Positions 1 through 7,763 of a DNA stretch of 64,000 nt are shown here, in pieces; the stretch's first letter is position 1, and every line of letters starts with the position of its first letter. The notes beneath the pieces were generated by a model. It did not search any database. It saw only the letters and a list, made by a program, of their open reading frames with translations, and was not told the origin of the DNA. The position numbers and the translations under genes are program-made. This DNA comes from JACRCT01 sp049841135. GTDB taxonomy: Bacteria; Myxococcota; Myxococcia; Myxococcales; UBA5297. The stretch is taken from positions 310,001 through 374,000 of the forward strand of contig JASGHK010000008.1 of NCBI GenBank assembly GCA_049841135.1, read 5' to 3'.

Positions 1-219
1 GTGGCCGGGCTTGGTGAACAGCGCGCTCGAGGCGTAGGTGACACCGAACGTGGTTCCCAAGAACCAATCTCCCCGCGTGTCGATCGCTACGATCTGGAGG
101 ATGTCCTCGCGCACGCGGGAGAGCTGCAATGGCCGTCCGGACTTGGCGAAGCCGAGCGGTCCGAGAAGGGAGAGGAGGCTCTCGCGCAGCGGCCGGAACG
201 GCTTGATGGGAACGCTCAT
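1..219 (-). CDS. DUF4304-like protein, C-terminus cut by window edge
   Basis: The reading frame starts at an ATG on the minus strand (complement of 217-219) and stays open for 73 codons to the window edge, so only the N-terminus is seen. It begins MSVPIKPFRPLRESLLSLLG and continues with a 'LGFAKSGR' segment and a 'DILQIVAIDTRG' strand. That layout (amphipathic helix, LGF-K-x-GR turn, then a strand with hydrophobic alternation) resembles the DUF4304 family of small uncharacterised proteins. Function is unknown. The family match is from memory of the motif pattern only, and the missing C-terminus limits confidence. Confidence 0.5.
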   Translation of the reverse strand, partial: MSVPIKPFRPLRESLLSLLGPLGFAKSGRPLQLSRVREDILQIVAIDTRGDWFLGTTFGVTYASSALFTKPGH

Positions 220-504
220 GGGTCTCGGCTCCGAGTACGACGAACGGCGGCGTTCCGGTCACGCTACCCGCACGCAGACGGGGCCGCGAGGGCTGGCACC
301 GAGGCTCCAGAACTCCGAAGAAAGCGCGTGTCTCGAAACGCAACCGAATCAGCAGCGCCGTGAGACTGCCGAAGCCGACCGAGGTGGCGCCCGCATTCGG
401 GGCCCGACCGAGGCGGCAGCGGGTGGTGTTCGAAGGCACGCCAAGACTGCTGCAGGGGGCGAAGAAGCCGCTGACCGGCGCGGCGAGATCTGAACGACCG
501 AGCC
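220..504. other. No gene seen
   Basis: Open frames here have Arg/Ser/Gly-rich translations typical of shadow frames in high-GC DNA. I see no credible start, domain or RNA. It separates the upstream minus-strand gene from the minus-strand lipoprotein at 505-813. Confidence 0.4.
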
Positions 505-813
505 CTATTCCGAGCAGTGACTGTGGGCCCGGTTGCACTCCACGAAGCTGGGGAAGACCCTTTTGCAGTCGGGGCCATCGCACCGGCAGCCGCACATCGT
601 CGCTGGAGGCAGCGCCTCACAGGCGCTGCCATTCCACACCCACTGCGCCCCTATGCAGCAGGACTGGATTGAGTAGCGCGCGTCGAGAGCCAGGACTCCC
701 GGCGAGGAGAACGCCGAGCTGCAGTGGGCGCGACAGCCCGGACTCAAAGCGGCCACGGTGGTCAGGAGCATGACTGCGCCGAGCCGGCCCCTCTTCGCGA
801 TGAGCGCTCGCAT
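505..813 (-). CDS. Small Cys-rich lipoprotein
   Basis: A 102-residue protein starting MRALIAKRGRLGAV. It has a short basic n-region, a hydrophobic core and a lipobox LSPGC near residue 27, so it is predicted to be lipid-anchored in the cell envelope. The mature part has about ten cysteines in pairs (SCC near residue 53, MCGCRC near 80, a final HSHC), suggesting a small disulfide-bonded or metal-binding domain. I chose the ATG at 811-813 because the signal peptide begins there, although the frame is open further upstream. I do not recognise a named family; similar small Cys-rich lipoproteins of unknown role are frequent in myxobacteria. The ~525 bases upstream look like a decayed gene on the same strand. 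Confidence 0.55.
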   Translation of the reverse strand: MRALIAKRGRLGAVMLLTTVAALSPGCRAHCSSAFSSPGVLALDARYSIQSCCIGAQWVWNGSACEALPPATMCGCRCDGPDCKRVFPSFVECNRAHSHCSE

Positions 814-1338
814 TGGGATCCCCGCTTTCAGTCGCAGCGCGTCGACCCGCAGTGCGACCAGACCCCGAATCTGCCGCGCCCGTCGCTCTTCTCGGTCCTC
901 TGGAATCTCGCTCTCCCCGAGGTGGAACGGCCCGCAGGATACACCCATCGCCCGGCGGGCCTTCCTCCGACCTCGCTTCGCGCCGGGAAGACCGGGTCGA
1001 CTCCCTCGAAGCTCCGCCTTTGGGCGGCAGCTCCAGATGCACCTGCCCTCCGCGTGCCGGCCTCGGGCGGGATGGCCAGGAGCGCCTGCGCACGCTCAAG
1101 CCCGCCCGGATCGGGTGCTGGCGGCGCTTCTGCGTCCGGCACTTCGATCTCCTGAGCGTCGGCGGCGAGCTGCGAGGCATCCCAGGGCGGAGCGACGGAG
1201 GCATCGGCCGGGGCGATCGAAGCGGCGTCCTCGGAGACGCCCCGCCACGTCCGCCGCCGTCGAAGAAGGAGGCTGGGGGCAGGCGGCGAGACCCAGGCCG
1301 CAGACGGGGACGAGCGGGAGAGAGGTCGCACGCTCCAT
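814..1338 (-). pseudogene. Decayed lipoprotein-like gene, several frames
   Basis: An ATG at 1336-1338 opens a lipoprotein-like start (MERATSLPLVPVCGLGLAAC). The natural-looking continuation is split across other frames: an acidic Ala/Asp/Pro-rich stretch (DAASIAPADASVAPPWDAS) in a second frame, and a charged stretch (GESEIPEDREERRARQIRG) in a third frame that runs straight into the start of the 505-813 gene. I read this as one envelope-protein gene broken by at least two indels, either real decay or sequencing error. No catalytic motif or named family is visible. Confidence 0.3.
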
Positions 1339-1479
1339 TCATCGCCCAGCGAGGGGCTGCGGCCACCTCCCGGGACCTCGAGGCGCGACCGCCAACTGTC
1401 GACCCGAGGATGATCGCCACTTTTCGTTGGTGGGTCGGGTCGCCGGGCCCGAGCCCGATGGGCACAATTCCTCTCCGCC

Positions 1480-2796
1480 ATGCCCCCCCATTTCCAGCCC
1501 GAACCCCTGCGTACCGTCCCCTCGCCCCACCCCCTGACCGGTGAGCTCGGCACGTCCGTCCTGCGCCTGTACCTGACGGTGCGAGCGGCCACCGAGGACC
1601 TGTGCAAGACGCTCGAGCCCGAGGACTACGTCGTCCAGTCCATGCCCGAGGCGAGCCCGGCCAAGTGGCACCTGGGCCACACGAGCTGGTTCTTCGAGAC
1701 CTTCCTGCTGCGCGAGCACCTTCGCGGCTACGAGCCCTACGACCCGAGCTGGGCCTTCCTCTTCAACTCGTATTACGAGGCCGCCGGCCCGCGGATCGCC
1801 CGGGCCAGCCGCGGCATGCTGACGCGGCCGACCGTCGAAGAGGTCGTGGCCTACCGCCACCACGTCGATTCCCGGATGGAGGACCTGCTGCGCAAGCTCG
1901 ACGAGTCGCGCCTCTCCGACCTCGTCCCGTCCATCCTGCTCGGCCTGCACCACGAGCAGCAGCACCAGGAGCTGCTGCTGACCGACCTCAAGCACGCCTT
2001 CTCGCTCAACCCGCTCGAGCCCGCCTACCGCCACCTCCCCGCACCGTGCGAGGGCGCGGCGATGCCTCACGCTTGGGCCGCCTTCCCCGAGGGCCTGCGC
2101 TGGCTCGGCTACCACGGCCTGGGCTTCTCCTACGACCACGAGCGCCCGCGGCACCGCGTCTTCCTGGAGGCGTACCAGCTGGCGACGCGGCTGGTCACCA
2201 ACGCCGAGTTCCAGGGCTTCGTCGAGGACGGCGGCTACCGGCGTCCCGAGCTGTGGCTCTCGGAGGGCTGGGAGCAGGTCCAGCGCCACGGCTGGCGGGC
2301 GCCGCTGTACTGGCGCGACGCGGGCGACGGGACCTGGCGCACCTTCACGCTCGGCGGAGCGCGGCCGCTCGCGCCGGCCGAGCCGGTCTGCCACGTCAGC
2401 TACTACGAGGCCGACGCCTTCGCGCGCTGGGCCAAGGCGCGCCTGCCCACCGAGGCCGAGTGGGAGATCGCCGCCAACCACCTGGACGTGGAGGGCAACT
2501 TCGTCGAGTCCGGGCGGCTGCACCCATGCGCCGCCGGCCCCGGCGGCGAAGCCATCGCCCAGCTCTTCGGCGACGTCTGGGAATGGACCGCCAGCCCCTA
2601 CGCGCCCTACCCCGGCTTCCAGCCCGAGCCGGGCGCCTTCGGCGAGTACAACGGCAAGTTCATGGTCAACCAGATGGTGCTGCGCGGCGGCTCGTGCGTC
2701 AGCCCGCGCAACCACCTGCGCGCGACCTACCGCAACTTCTTCGCCCCGCACTCCCGCTGGCAGTTCGCCGGCATCCGGCTGGCGAAGGACGCGTAG
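1480..2796 (+). CDS. egtB: Ergothioneine biosynthesis sulfoxide synthase EgtB
   Basis: A 438-residue cytosolic non-haem iron enzyme. The EgtB family joins hercynine (trimethylhistidine) to a thiol substrate (gamma-glutamylcysteine or cysteine) with O2 to make the ergothioneine sulfoxide precursor. The N-terminal DinB-like domain holds the iron ligands: a WHLGH segment near residues 63-67 and the HX3HXE motif H158-E-Q-Q-H162-Q-E164. The C-terminal half is an FGE-sulfatase-type domain with the usual GDVWEWT and LRGGS segments. Length is normal for the family. No egtD methyltransferase is present in the window, so this is an isolated egtB; ergothioneine is a redox buffer. The stop codon lies against the start of the homologous part of the downstream pseudogene. 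Confidence 0.93.
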   Translation: MPPHFQPEPLRTVPSPHPLTGELGTSVLRLYLTVRAATEDLCKTLEPEDYVVQSMPEASPAKWHLGHTSWFFETFLLREHLRGYEPYDPSWAFLFNSYYEAAGPRIARASRGMLTRPTVEEVVAYRHHVDSRMEDLLRKLDESRLSDLVPSILLGLHHEQQHQELLLTDLKHAFSLNPLEPAYRHLPAPCEGAAMPHAWAAFPEGLRWLGYHGLGFSYDHERPRHRVFLEAYQLATRLVTNAEFQGFVEDGGYRRPELWLSEGWEQVQRHGWRAPLYWRDAGDGTWRTFTLGGARPLAPAEPVCHVSYYEADAFARWAKARLPTEAEWEIAANHLDVEGNFVESGRLHPCAAGPGGEAIAQLFGDVWEWTASPYAPYPGFQPEPGAFGEYNGKFMVNQMVLRGGSCVSPRNHLRATYRNFFAPHSRWQFAGIRLAKDA

Positions 2797-3592
2797 CCTC
2801 GGCGGGCAGCGTCGACTGGCTCGAGGGCCCCAACGGCGTGGACAACCTCCCCGACAGGACCGGCAACGCGGCGGCGGCGCAGTGGGCCGCCAAGTTCTTC
2901 GCGCACTTCGCCGACCTCGCCGACGCTGCCGGCTACCCCCCGCTCATCGGCGCCATCCCCAGCGGCAAGCCGGCACTCTCGGGTGAGCTGGGCTCGGGCT
3001 CCGAGAACCTGTTCGAGCCCATCGCCACCGCGATGAAGGCCAAGAGCTACCGTTGGGGCTGGAGCTACCACGCCTTCTCCACCTACCTCGCCCACGACAG
3101 CGTCCTCGAGGCCGCCACCACGCTGCGCTACCGGAGGATTGTCTCGGAGTGCGGATTGGAGCTGGTGCCGCTGGTCATCACCGCCACAGGCCAGGCCGGC
3201 GGCTGGCTCAACTCCAGCACGTCCGCGACCGCCTACCTCGAGTGGCTCGACTGGCTCGACGCGCAGCTCAAGCAGGACGGCGTGCCCGCGGCGCTCTTCC
3301 AGTTCGGGGACACGGCCTCCCAATACGAGCTGGCCGGCATCGCCGATGGCCTCGTCAACCTCCTCACGTCGACCACCTCGCGAGACGCAGGCCTCGACGC
3401 CATCCCGGGTGCCCCCGCGACGGCGGCGTTGCCGTTCCCGCGGATGCCGCTTCGGGGAGCGAGGGACCTGGTTCGCACGGGGGGCACGGCATCCCGGTCG
3501 AGAACCAGAGCTGCTCCGCCGCGGGCGCGGGCTCGGGCACTGCGCTCTTCGCCCTGGCGGCGGGCTTCCTGCTCCTGCGCCGACGCCGCTGA
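2797..3592 (+). pseudogene. Truncated, frameshifted exported glycosidase-like gene with MYXO-CTERM tail
   Basis: Immediately after the egtB stop a frame reads like the middle of a TIM-barrel glycoside hydrolase: WGWSYHAFSTY, then a strand LELVPLVITATGQAGGW and a helix YLEWLDWLDAQL. There is no start codon or signal peptide, so the N-terminus is missing. Near 3440 the frame shifts to one encoding a Gly/Ser linker and a C-terminal tail with Cys, a hydrophobic helix (TALFALAAGFLLL) and RRRR, which is the MYXO-CTERM sorting signal. In related barrels the strand usually reads ITETG; here the Glu is Ala, which would remove a likely catalytic acid. This is a 5'-truncated relic, probably deleted up against egtB. 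The family assignment is tentative; the sorting tail is clear. Confidence 0.6.
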
Positions 3593-3661
3593 TGGCGGCC
3601 GCGCAACTCGCGCGGCCGGTCCCTCATCCATAGCCTCTCTCGAAGGCTAGGAGAGCCATGC

Positions 3662-4726
3662 ATGCCCCACCTGTTCTCGCCGCTCCCCCTGCGGTCGGTG
3701 ACGCTGCGCAACCGCCTGATGATCTCGCCGATGTGCATGTACTCGGCGAAGGACGGGCTGGCGAACGACTGGCATCTCGCTCACTTGGGGGCCCGCGCTG
3801 CCGGCGGAGCGGGCCTCGTCTGTGCCGAGGCGACCGCGATCGAGCCGCGCGGCCGAATCTCGCCCGCCGACCTCGGGCTGTGGAGCGACGCCCAGATCGA
3901 GCCGCTGGCCCGCGTCGCCCGCTTCGTCGCCTCGCAAGGTGCGGTCCCGGCGATCCAGCTGGCGCACGCCGGCCGCAAGGCCTCGACCTCTCCGCCGTGG
4001 GAGGGAGGCGGACCGCTCGCGCCCACCCTGGGCGGCTGGGAGCCGGTCGCGCCCTCCGCGCTGCCCTTTGCGCCCGGCCACGCGATGCCCCGCGCCCTCG
4101 CTACGCACGAGCTGCCGGTCATGGTCGACGCGTTCGTGCAGGCCACGCGGCGCGCGCTCGCCGCGGGATTCCAGGCCGTGGAGATCCACGCCGCCCACGG
4201 CTATCTCCTTCACCAGTTCCTCTCCCCGCTGTCCAACGAGCGGACCGACGACTTCGGCGGCCGCTTCGAGAACCGGGTGCGGCTGACGCTGCAGGTCGTC
4301 GAGGCGGTCCGCGCGGAGTGGCCGGAGCGGCTTCCGCTGCTCCTGCGCATCTCCACCACCGATTGGGCAAAAGGCGGCTGGGACGTCGAGCAGTCGGTCG
4401 AGCTGGCCCGGCTCGTCTCCAAGCGCGGCGTGGACCTCGTCGACTGCTCCTCCGGCGGCCTGGTGCCGCACGCCAAGATCCCGGTCGGACCTGGCTTCCA
4501 GGTGCCGGCCGGCGAGCGGGTGCGGCGCGAGGCGGGCGTCCCGGTCGTGGCGGTGGGGCTCATCACCGAGGCTCGCCAGGCCGATGCGCTGGTCCGCGAG
4601 GAGAAGGCGGACGTGGTGGCCATCGCCCGCCAGTCCCTTCGCGACCCGAGCTTCCCGCTGCATGCGGCGAAGGAGCTGGGGGTGGACGTGGCCTGGCCGG
4701 TGCAATACCAGCGGGCCAAGCCGTAG
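3662..4726 (+). CDS. Old Yellow Enzyme family NAD(P)H:flavin oxidoreductase, YqjM/NamA class
   Basis: A 354-residue FMN-dependent ene-reductase that transfers hydride from NAD(P)H via FMN to electron-poor double bonds. The TIM barrel begins at residue 1 (LFSPLPLRSVTLRNRL), followed by the SPMCMYS motif whose Cys tunes FMN in the YqjM class. Substrate-binding HAAHGYL lies near residue 178, followed by FLSPLSNERTDDFGG. The C-terminal phosphate-binding region VVAVGLIT leads to VAIARQSLRDPSF. An AGGAG sequence sits about 9 bases before the ATG. It is expected to be cytosolic and used in detoxification or redox metabolism. The neighbouring genes do not indicate a specific pathway. Confidence 0.92.
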   Translation: MPHLFSPLPLRSVTLRNRLMISPMCMYSAKDGLANDWHLAHLGARAAGGAGLVCAEATAIEPRGRISPADLGLWSDAQIEPLARVARFVASQGAVPAIQLAHAGRKASTSPPWEGGGPLAPTLGGWEPVAPSALPFAPGHAMPRALATHELPVMVDAFVQATRRALAAGFQAVEIHAAHGYLLHQFLSPLSNERTDDFGGRFENRVRLTLQVVEAVRAEWPERLPLLLRISTTDWAKGGWDVEQSVELARLVSKRGVDLVDCSSGGLVPHAKIPVGPGFQVPAGERVRREAGVPVVAVGLITEARQADALVREEKADVVAIARQSLRDPSFPLHAAKELGVDVAWPVQYQRAKP

Positions 4727-4731
4727 CGCGG

Positions 4732-4765
4732 CCCTCCCCCCTGCCCCACCCAAATTGCGGGAGGG
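4732..4765 (+). terminator. Possible hairpin after the ene-reductase gene
   Basis: Six bases after the ene-reductase stop, CCCTCCC (4732-4738) pairs with GGGAGGG (4759-4765) across a 20-base loop. It is followed by GGTTA rather than a clear T-run, so it is a weak candidate. Confidence 0.22.
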
Positions 4766-5037
4766 GGTTAGTCGGTTGCCTTCGGCTACCTCGGTCGAAG
4801 CGCTTCGCACCTCCGCGTCCTCCGAGCCGGTCTTCTCGGCGCTCGAATGGGTTCGACGCACGCGGCCCATCGACCGCTCCGATGACATCATTCGGTGCCA
4901 TCTGTTGGGTCTATCGCCGCGGCGATCGGTACCTTGCCTCGCCGATGTGAACGCGACCGCCTATGGGCGAGATCCGCGCCGACTCCGTCGCCATCTCCCA
5001 GGGCCTCGAGCGCGCAGCCCGAACTCCTCGAAGACTC

Positions 5038-6363
5038 ATGGAGACCTCCTTGGCCGACTACGACTGGAATCGAATCAAAGCCCTCAACAACGGCGAGCCC
5101 GTCTTCTGCTGCGGTCCGGTCCTCGATACGCCAGAGGAGGTCTGGTTCTACATCCCGCCGACGTTCCTCCACCCGGAGCTGCGGATCTGGAGCCGCGGAA
5201 AGCTCGCCGAGGCGGTCGAGACGACGCCCACCGGCCCGGTGGCGCGGCGCGAGGCGCTCTACCAACTGCTCGGGGAGCTCTTCGTCGAGATCGAGGTGCG
5301 CGGCGACCAGGCCATCGTGCGCCGCGGCAACCTCAACGGCGCCTACTTCGCCTCCCTCGCCCCCGCCTCCGAGGTCGACGGGCTGCTCGCGTGGTACCGC
5401 GGCCTCGGATTCGCCGACGGCTCGCCCTGGCACGCCACGCCGACCAAGGTCGCCAAGCGGACCTTCGCCAAGCCTCCACGGGTCATCGACCTCTGGGTCG
5501 ACGGCAACTATCTCGTCGAGTGGCCGCGGGGCGCCGAGGCGCAGATCACCGAGCTGAAGAGCCGCGCCGAGGCCGAAGCCGCCGCCAGCCTGCGCGTCCA
5601 GGCCCTCGGCGACGACGGGATGCGCCTGCACGCCATCGAGCTCAAGGCCGCGACGCAGCCCAACCCGCCGATCGTCTCTTCACGTCCAGCTCCGGAGCGC
5701 AGGCCTCCCGCCACGATCCCCGAGCCGACCAACGCCTTCGAAGCGGTCGATGCGGCCATCGCCACGCTCGCCGACCTGCACGACCGCCATCGCCGCGGGC
5801 ACATGGTCCTCGAGCGCCTCGGCAGCGACGACCCGCGCATCGCCGAGCTCGGCCACGACAGCGAGTTCTTCCGCAAGCTCCACGACCACCGGTTCGCACG
5901 CTGGGCCAGGCTCGCCCAGGCCACCGAGCCCTCGATCAGTGAGTCCTCCTTCGCCTACTTCGAGCGCCGCTACGGCGGCATCACCTGGATCATCAGCCCC
6001 AGCCTCGATGCGAAGGTCGCCGGCAGCCACGTCGACGAGCTGAGCGGCGGCGGCTACAGCCCGCTGCAGATCGAAGCCTCTGGCACCTACGACATCGCGG
6101 AGCTGGCCGAGGCCAAGGGCTCTCCGGACCTGAACCACCTGCACGTCTTCCACGGCGGCTCGCACCACGGCTACTCCTTCGCCCTCGATCGGCGCTTCAC
6201 CTCGCCCACCGGCGAGCACCCGGTGATCCCCTTCGACGAGGGCGCGCCGGAGCTGCCGGCTTCGGCTCCCAACGAGATCCAGCCCTTCGGCTTCTGGTTG
6301 CTCGAGCACGTCAGGGCGATCGCGGAGAAGGTCGAGCCCGCCCTGCGCGAGGTCGACGGATGA
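5038..6363 (+). CDS. Large protein with C-terminal SUKH (SMI1/KNR4-like) region
   Basis: About 441 residues from the ATG at 5038 (METSLADYDWNRI). Another in-frame ATG at 4963 adds 25 Arg-rich residues; neither has a convincing ribosome site and I prefer the inner one. The N-terminal 200 residues are an unrecognised mixed alpha/beta region, followed by a Pro-rich linker near residue 220. The last ~150 residues (SSFAYFERRYGG, later LNHLHVFHGG and FGFWLLEHV) follow the SUKH pattern: an aromatic-rich N-terminal helix with YGG, a central strand reporting on a bound partner, and a final helix. SUKH proteins often serve as immunity proteins for contact-dependent toxins in bacteria. No toxin gene is adjacent, so that role is inference. 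Confidence 0.6.
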   Translation: METSLADYDWNRIKALNNGEPVFCCGPVLDTPEEVWFYIPPTFLHPELRIWSRGKLAEAVETTPTGPVARREALYQLLGELFVEIEVRGDQAIVRRGNLNGAYFASLAPASEVDGLLAWYRGLGFADGSPWHATPTKVAKRTFAKPPRVIDLWVDGNYLVEWPRGAEAQITELKSRAEAEAAASLRVQALGDDGMRLHAIELKAATQPNPPIVSSRPAPERRPPATIPEPTNAFEAVDAAIATLADLHDRHRRGHMVLERLGSDDPRIAELGHDSEFFRKLHDHRFARWARLAQATEPSISESSFAYFERRYGGITWIISPSLDAKVAGSHVDELSGGGYSPLQIEASGTYDIAELAEAKGSPDLNHLHVFHGGSHHGYSFALDRRFTSPTGEHPVIPFDEGAPELPASAPNEIQPFGFWLLEHVRAIAEKVEPALREVDG

Positions 6364-6411
6364 CCGCGGTCGGTCGCTGGAGAGCGTCGCGGGCCTCTTC
6401 GCCGCCAGGCG

Positions 6412-6627
6412 CTAGTCCGCTCCCCACAAGTAGAGGTCCTCGACCTTCTTGCGCGCCCAGGGCGTTCGGCGCAGGAAGGTCAAACTCGACTTCACGCTTG
6501 GGTTGTTCTCGAAGCAGCGGATGGGGATCAGCTTCGCGAGCGAGGCCCAGCCATGCCGCTCGACCAGGGTCGTGACGATGGTCTCCAGCGTGATGCCGTG
6601 GAGCGGGTCCTTGTGTCCGGTCGTCAT
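6412..6627 (-). CDS. DUF2132 (VF530-type) small DNA-binding-fold protein
   Basis: A 71-residue protein matching the VF530/DUF2132 pattern: an N-terminal DPLHGITLETIVTTLVERHGW helix region, then IRCFENNPSVKSSLTFLRRTPWA and a final KVEDLYL helix. The family is compact, alpha-helical and structurally related to DNA-binding folds; its biological role is not established. The length is typical of the family. It stands alone on the minus strand between plus-strand genes. A damaged copy of its core (about 48 bases) lies at 7702-7749. Confidence 0.85.
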   Translation of the reverse strand: MTTGHKDPLHGITLETIVTTLVERHGWASLAKLIPIRCFENNPSVKSSLTFLRRTPWARKKVEDLYLWGAD

Positions 6628-6689
6628 CGGCGCTCCCGTTCCCCTCGCGCGCAGACCCTATCACCGCCGAGTATTCCGAACGCCGCCTC

Positions 6690-6989
6690 TTGAGAGTCGG
6701 CGCATGCTGCCACTCGTTCGCCGCCCAGCAGCGCAATCGGGACGCGCGGACTGCGTTCAACGCGGGGCCCTGTGCGCTGAGGCGGAAATTGAAGAGCCAG
6801 TGCGGGTGCACGCCCGTGCGGCCACGCGAACGGGTGAAGGACCCGCCGTGCTCCGCAGCCATTCGGCGGCCCAGCCGTTCACCTCCCACCTGCCGGTGCC
6901 GAACAGGGATCTGCGCGAACAACGAGCAGGCCCGTGCTGCGGTCCCGGCGTGCCTCAAACCAGCGGACATCCAGAAGTGCTGCGGCTAA
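6690..6989 (+). CDS. Cys-rich protein or fragment, uncertain
   Basis: An open frame of 99 codons whose only nearby start is a TTG. It is Cys-rich in a protein-like pattern: ACC near residue 6, QCGC near 38, CRCRTGIC near 68 and a final KCCG. The C-terminal 'CRTGICA' resembles the last loop of small secreted Cys-rich proteins of myxobacteria. There is no signal peptide, so this may be the 3' part of a broken lipoprotein gene whose 5' end was lost upstream. Function unknown. Confidence 0.3.
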   Translation: MRVGACCHSFAAQQRNRDARTAFNAGPCALRRKLKSQCGCTPVRPRERVKDPPCSAAIRRPSRSPPTCRCRTGICANNEQARAAVPACLKPADIQKCCG

Positions 6990-7030
6990 CGTCCGCGGCT
7001 CTCGCGTTCGCGTTCAGGAGATGCTGATTC

Positions 7031-7672
7031 ATGACTGCCGACAACAACGAGCCGACGACGTACCACCAGATCCCCGGCGCGAGCTGGAAGAAGGTCGCCA
7101 CGCAGGAGGCCCGCAAGGCCTACGACGTCATGGCGGTGACCCGGGGCAGCATCGGCCTGGAGGACCTCTTTGGTGTCGAGCCTGAGCACTTCCTGATCCA
7201 CCGCGGCGACTTGCACCTTGTCGGCCCCCAGCGCTTCAGGCACGTGCCCGACCGCGACAACCGCACCATCTTCGTCGTCGATGGCAGCCTGACCGTCGAT
7301 GGGGCGCTCGCGCTCGACAACTCCGACGCCTACACGCCGCTGTGGGTTCGCGGCTCGCTCACCGCCACCGAGCTGGTGCTTGCCTGCGATGCGTGCTTGT
7401 TCGTCGAGGGGCAGCTGGAGGTGAAGGGCGTGCTGGTCACCGATCTCAGCGACGCGGGCCACCTAGTCGTGCATGGAGCCACCGCGGCCAAGGCGTGGAT
7501 CAAGTCGGGCGGTCGCGGCTGCGTCGAGCTCGGTGGGAAACCCCAGGCGCGAATCATCGGAGACGGGGGTGACGCGATGGACCAGGCGTTGCGACCGGAC
7601 GTCTTTCACGGGGGCGATCGCTTCACGGAGCTCCGTGACGCCCTCCTTGCCGGGGCGCCGGTCCTCAAGTAG
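7031..7672 (+). CDS. Bactofilin-like polymer-forming beta-helix protein
   Basis: A 213-residue cytosolic protein. The N-terminal ~75 residues are unrecognised. From about residue 80 it has short repeating strands (VDGSLTVDGALAL, LWVRGSLTATELVL, LFVEGQLEVKGVLV, LVVHGATAAKAWI) with G-x-L-x-V periodicity, typical of right-handed beta-helix polymer-forming (bactofilin-like) domains. No membrane segment or signal peptide is seen. CAGGAG sits about 9 bases before the ATG. In myxobacteria such domains occur both as cytoskeletal bactofilins and as modules in clusters of SUKH/leucine-rich-repeat proteins; the neighbours here favour the latter, but the exact function is unknown. Confidence 0.6.
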   Translation: MTADNNEPTTYHQIPGASWKKVATQEARKAYDVMAVTRGSIGLEDLFGVEPEHFLIHRGDLHLVGPQRFRHVPDRDNRTIFVVDGSLTVDGALALDNSDAYTPLWVRGSLTATELVLACDACLFVEGQLEVKGVLVTDLSDAGHLVVHGATAAKAWIKSGGRGCVELGGKPQARIIGDGGDAMDQALRPDVFHGGDRFTELRDALLAGAPVLK

Positions 7673-7701
7673 CGGCCCCTCCTCTGGCCACCTGCCGCTG
7701 G

Positions 7702-7749
7702 CCCCCAGGCGTACGTCGCAGAAAGGTCGGGCTCGACTTCACGCTCGGG
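7702..7749 (-). pseudogene. Remnant of a second DUF2132 gene
   Basis: The minus strand encodes GPSVKSSPTFLRRTPGG, nearly the same as the core of the DUF2132 protein at 6412-6627 (NPSVKSSLTFLRRTPWA). The DNA is also closely similar over about 45 bases. No start, no N-terminus and no final helix remain. This is a relic of a local duplication or rearrangement. Confidence 0.55.
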
Positions 7750-7763
7750 CCCTGGAGCCGGCC

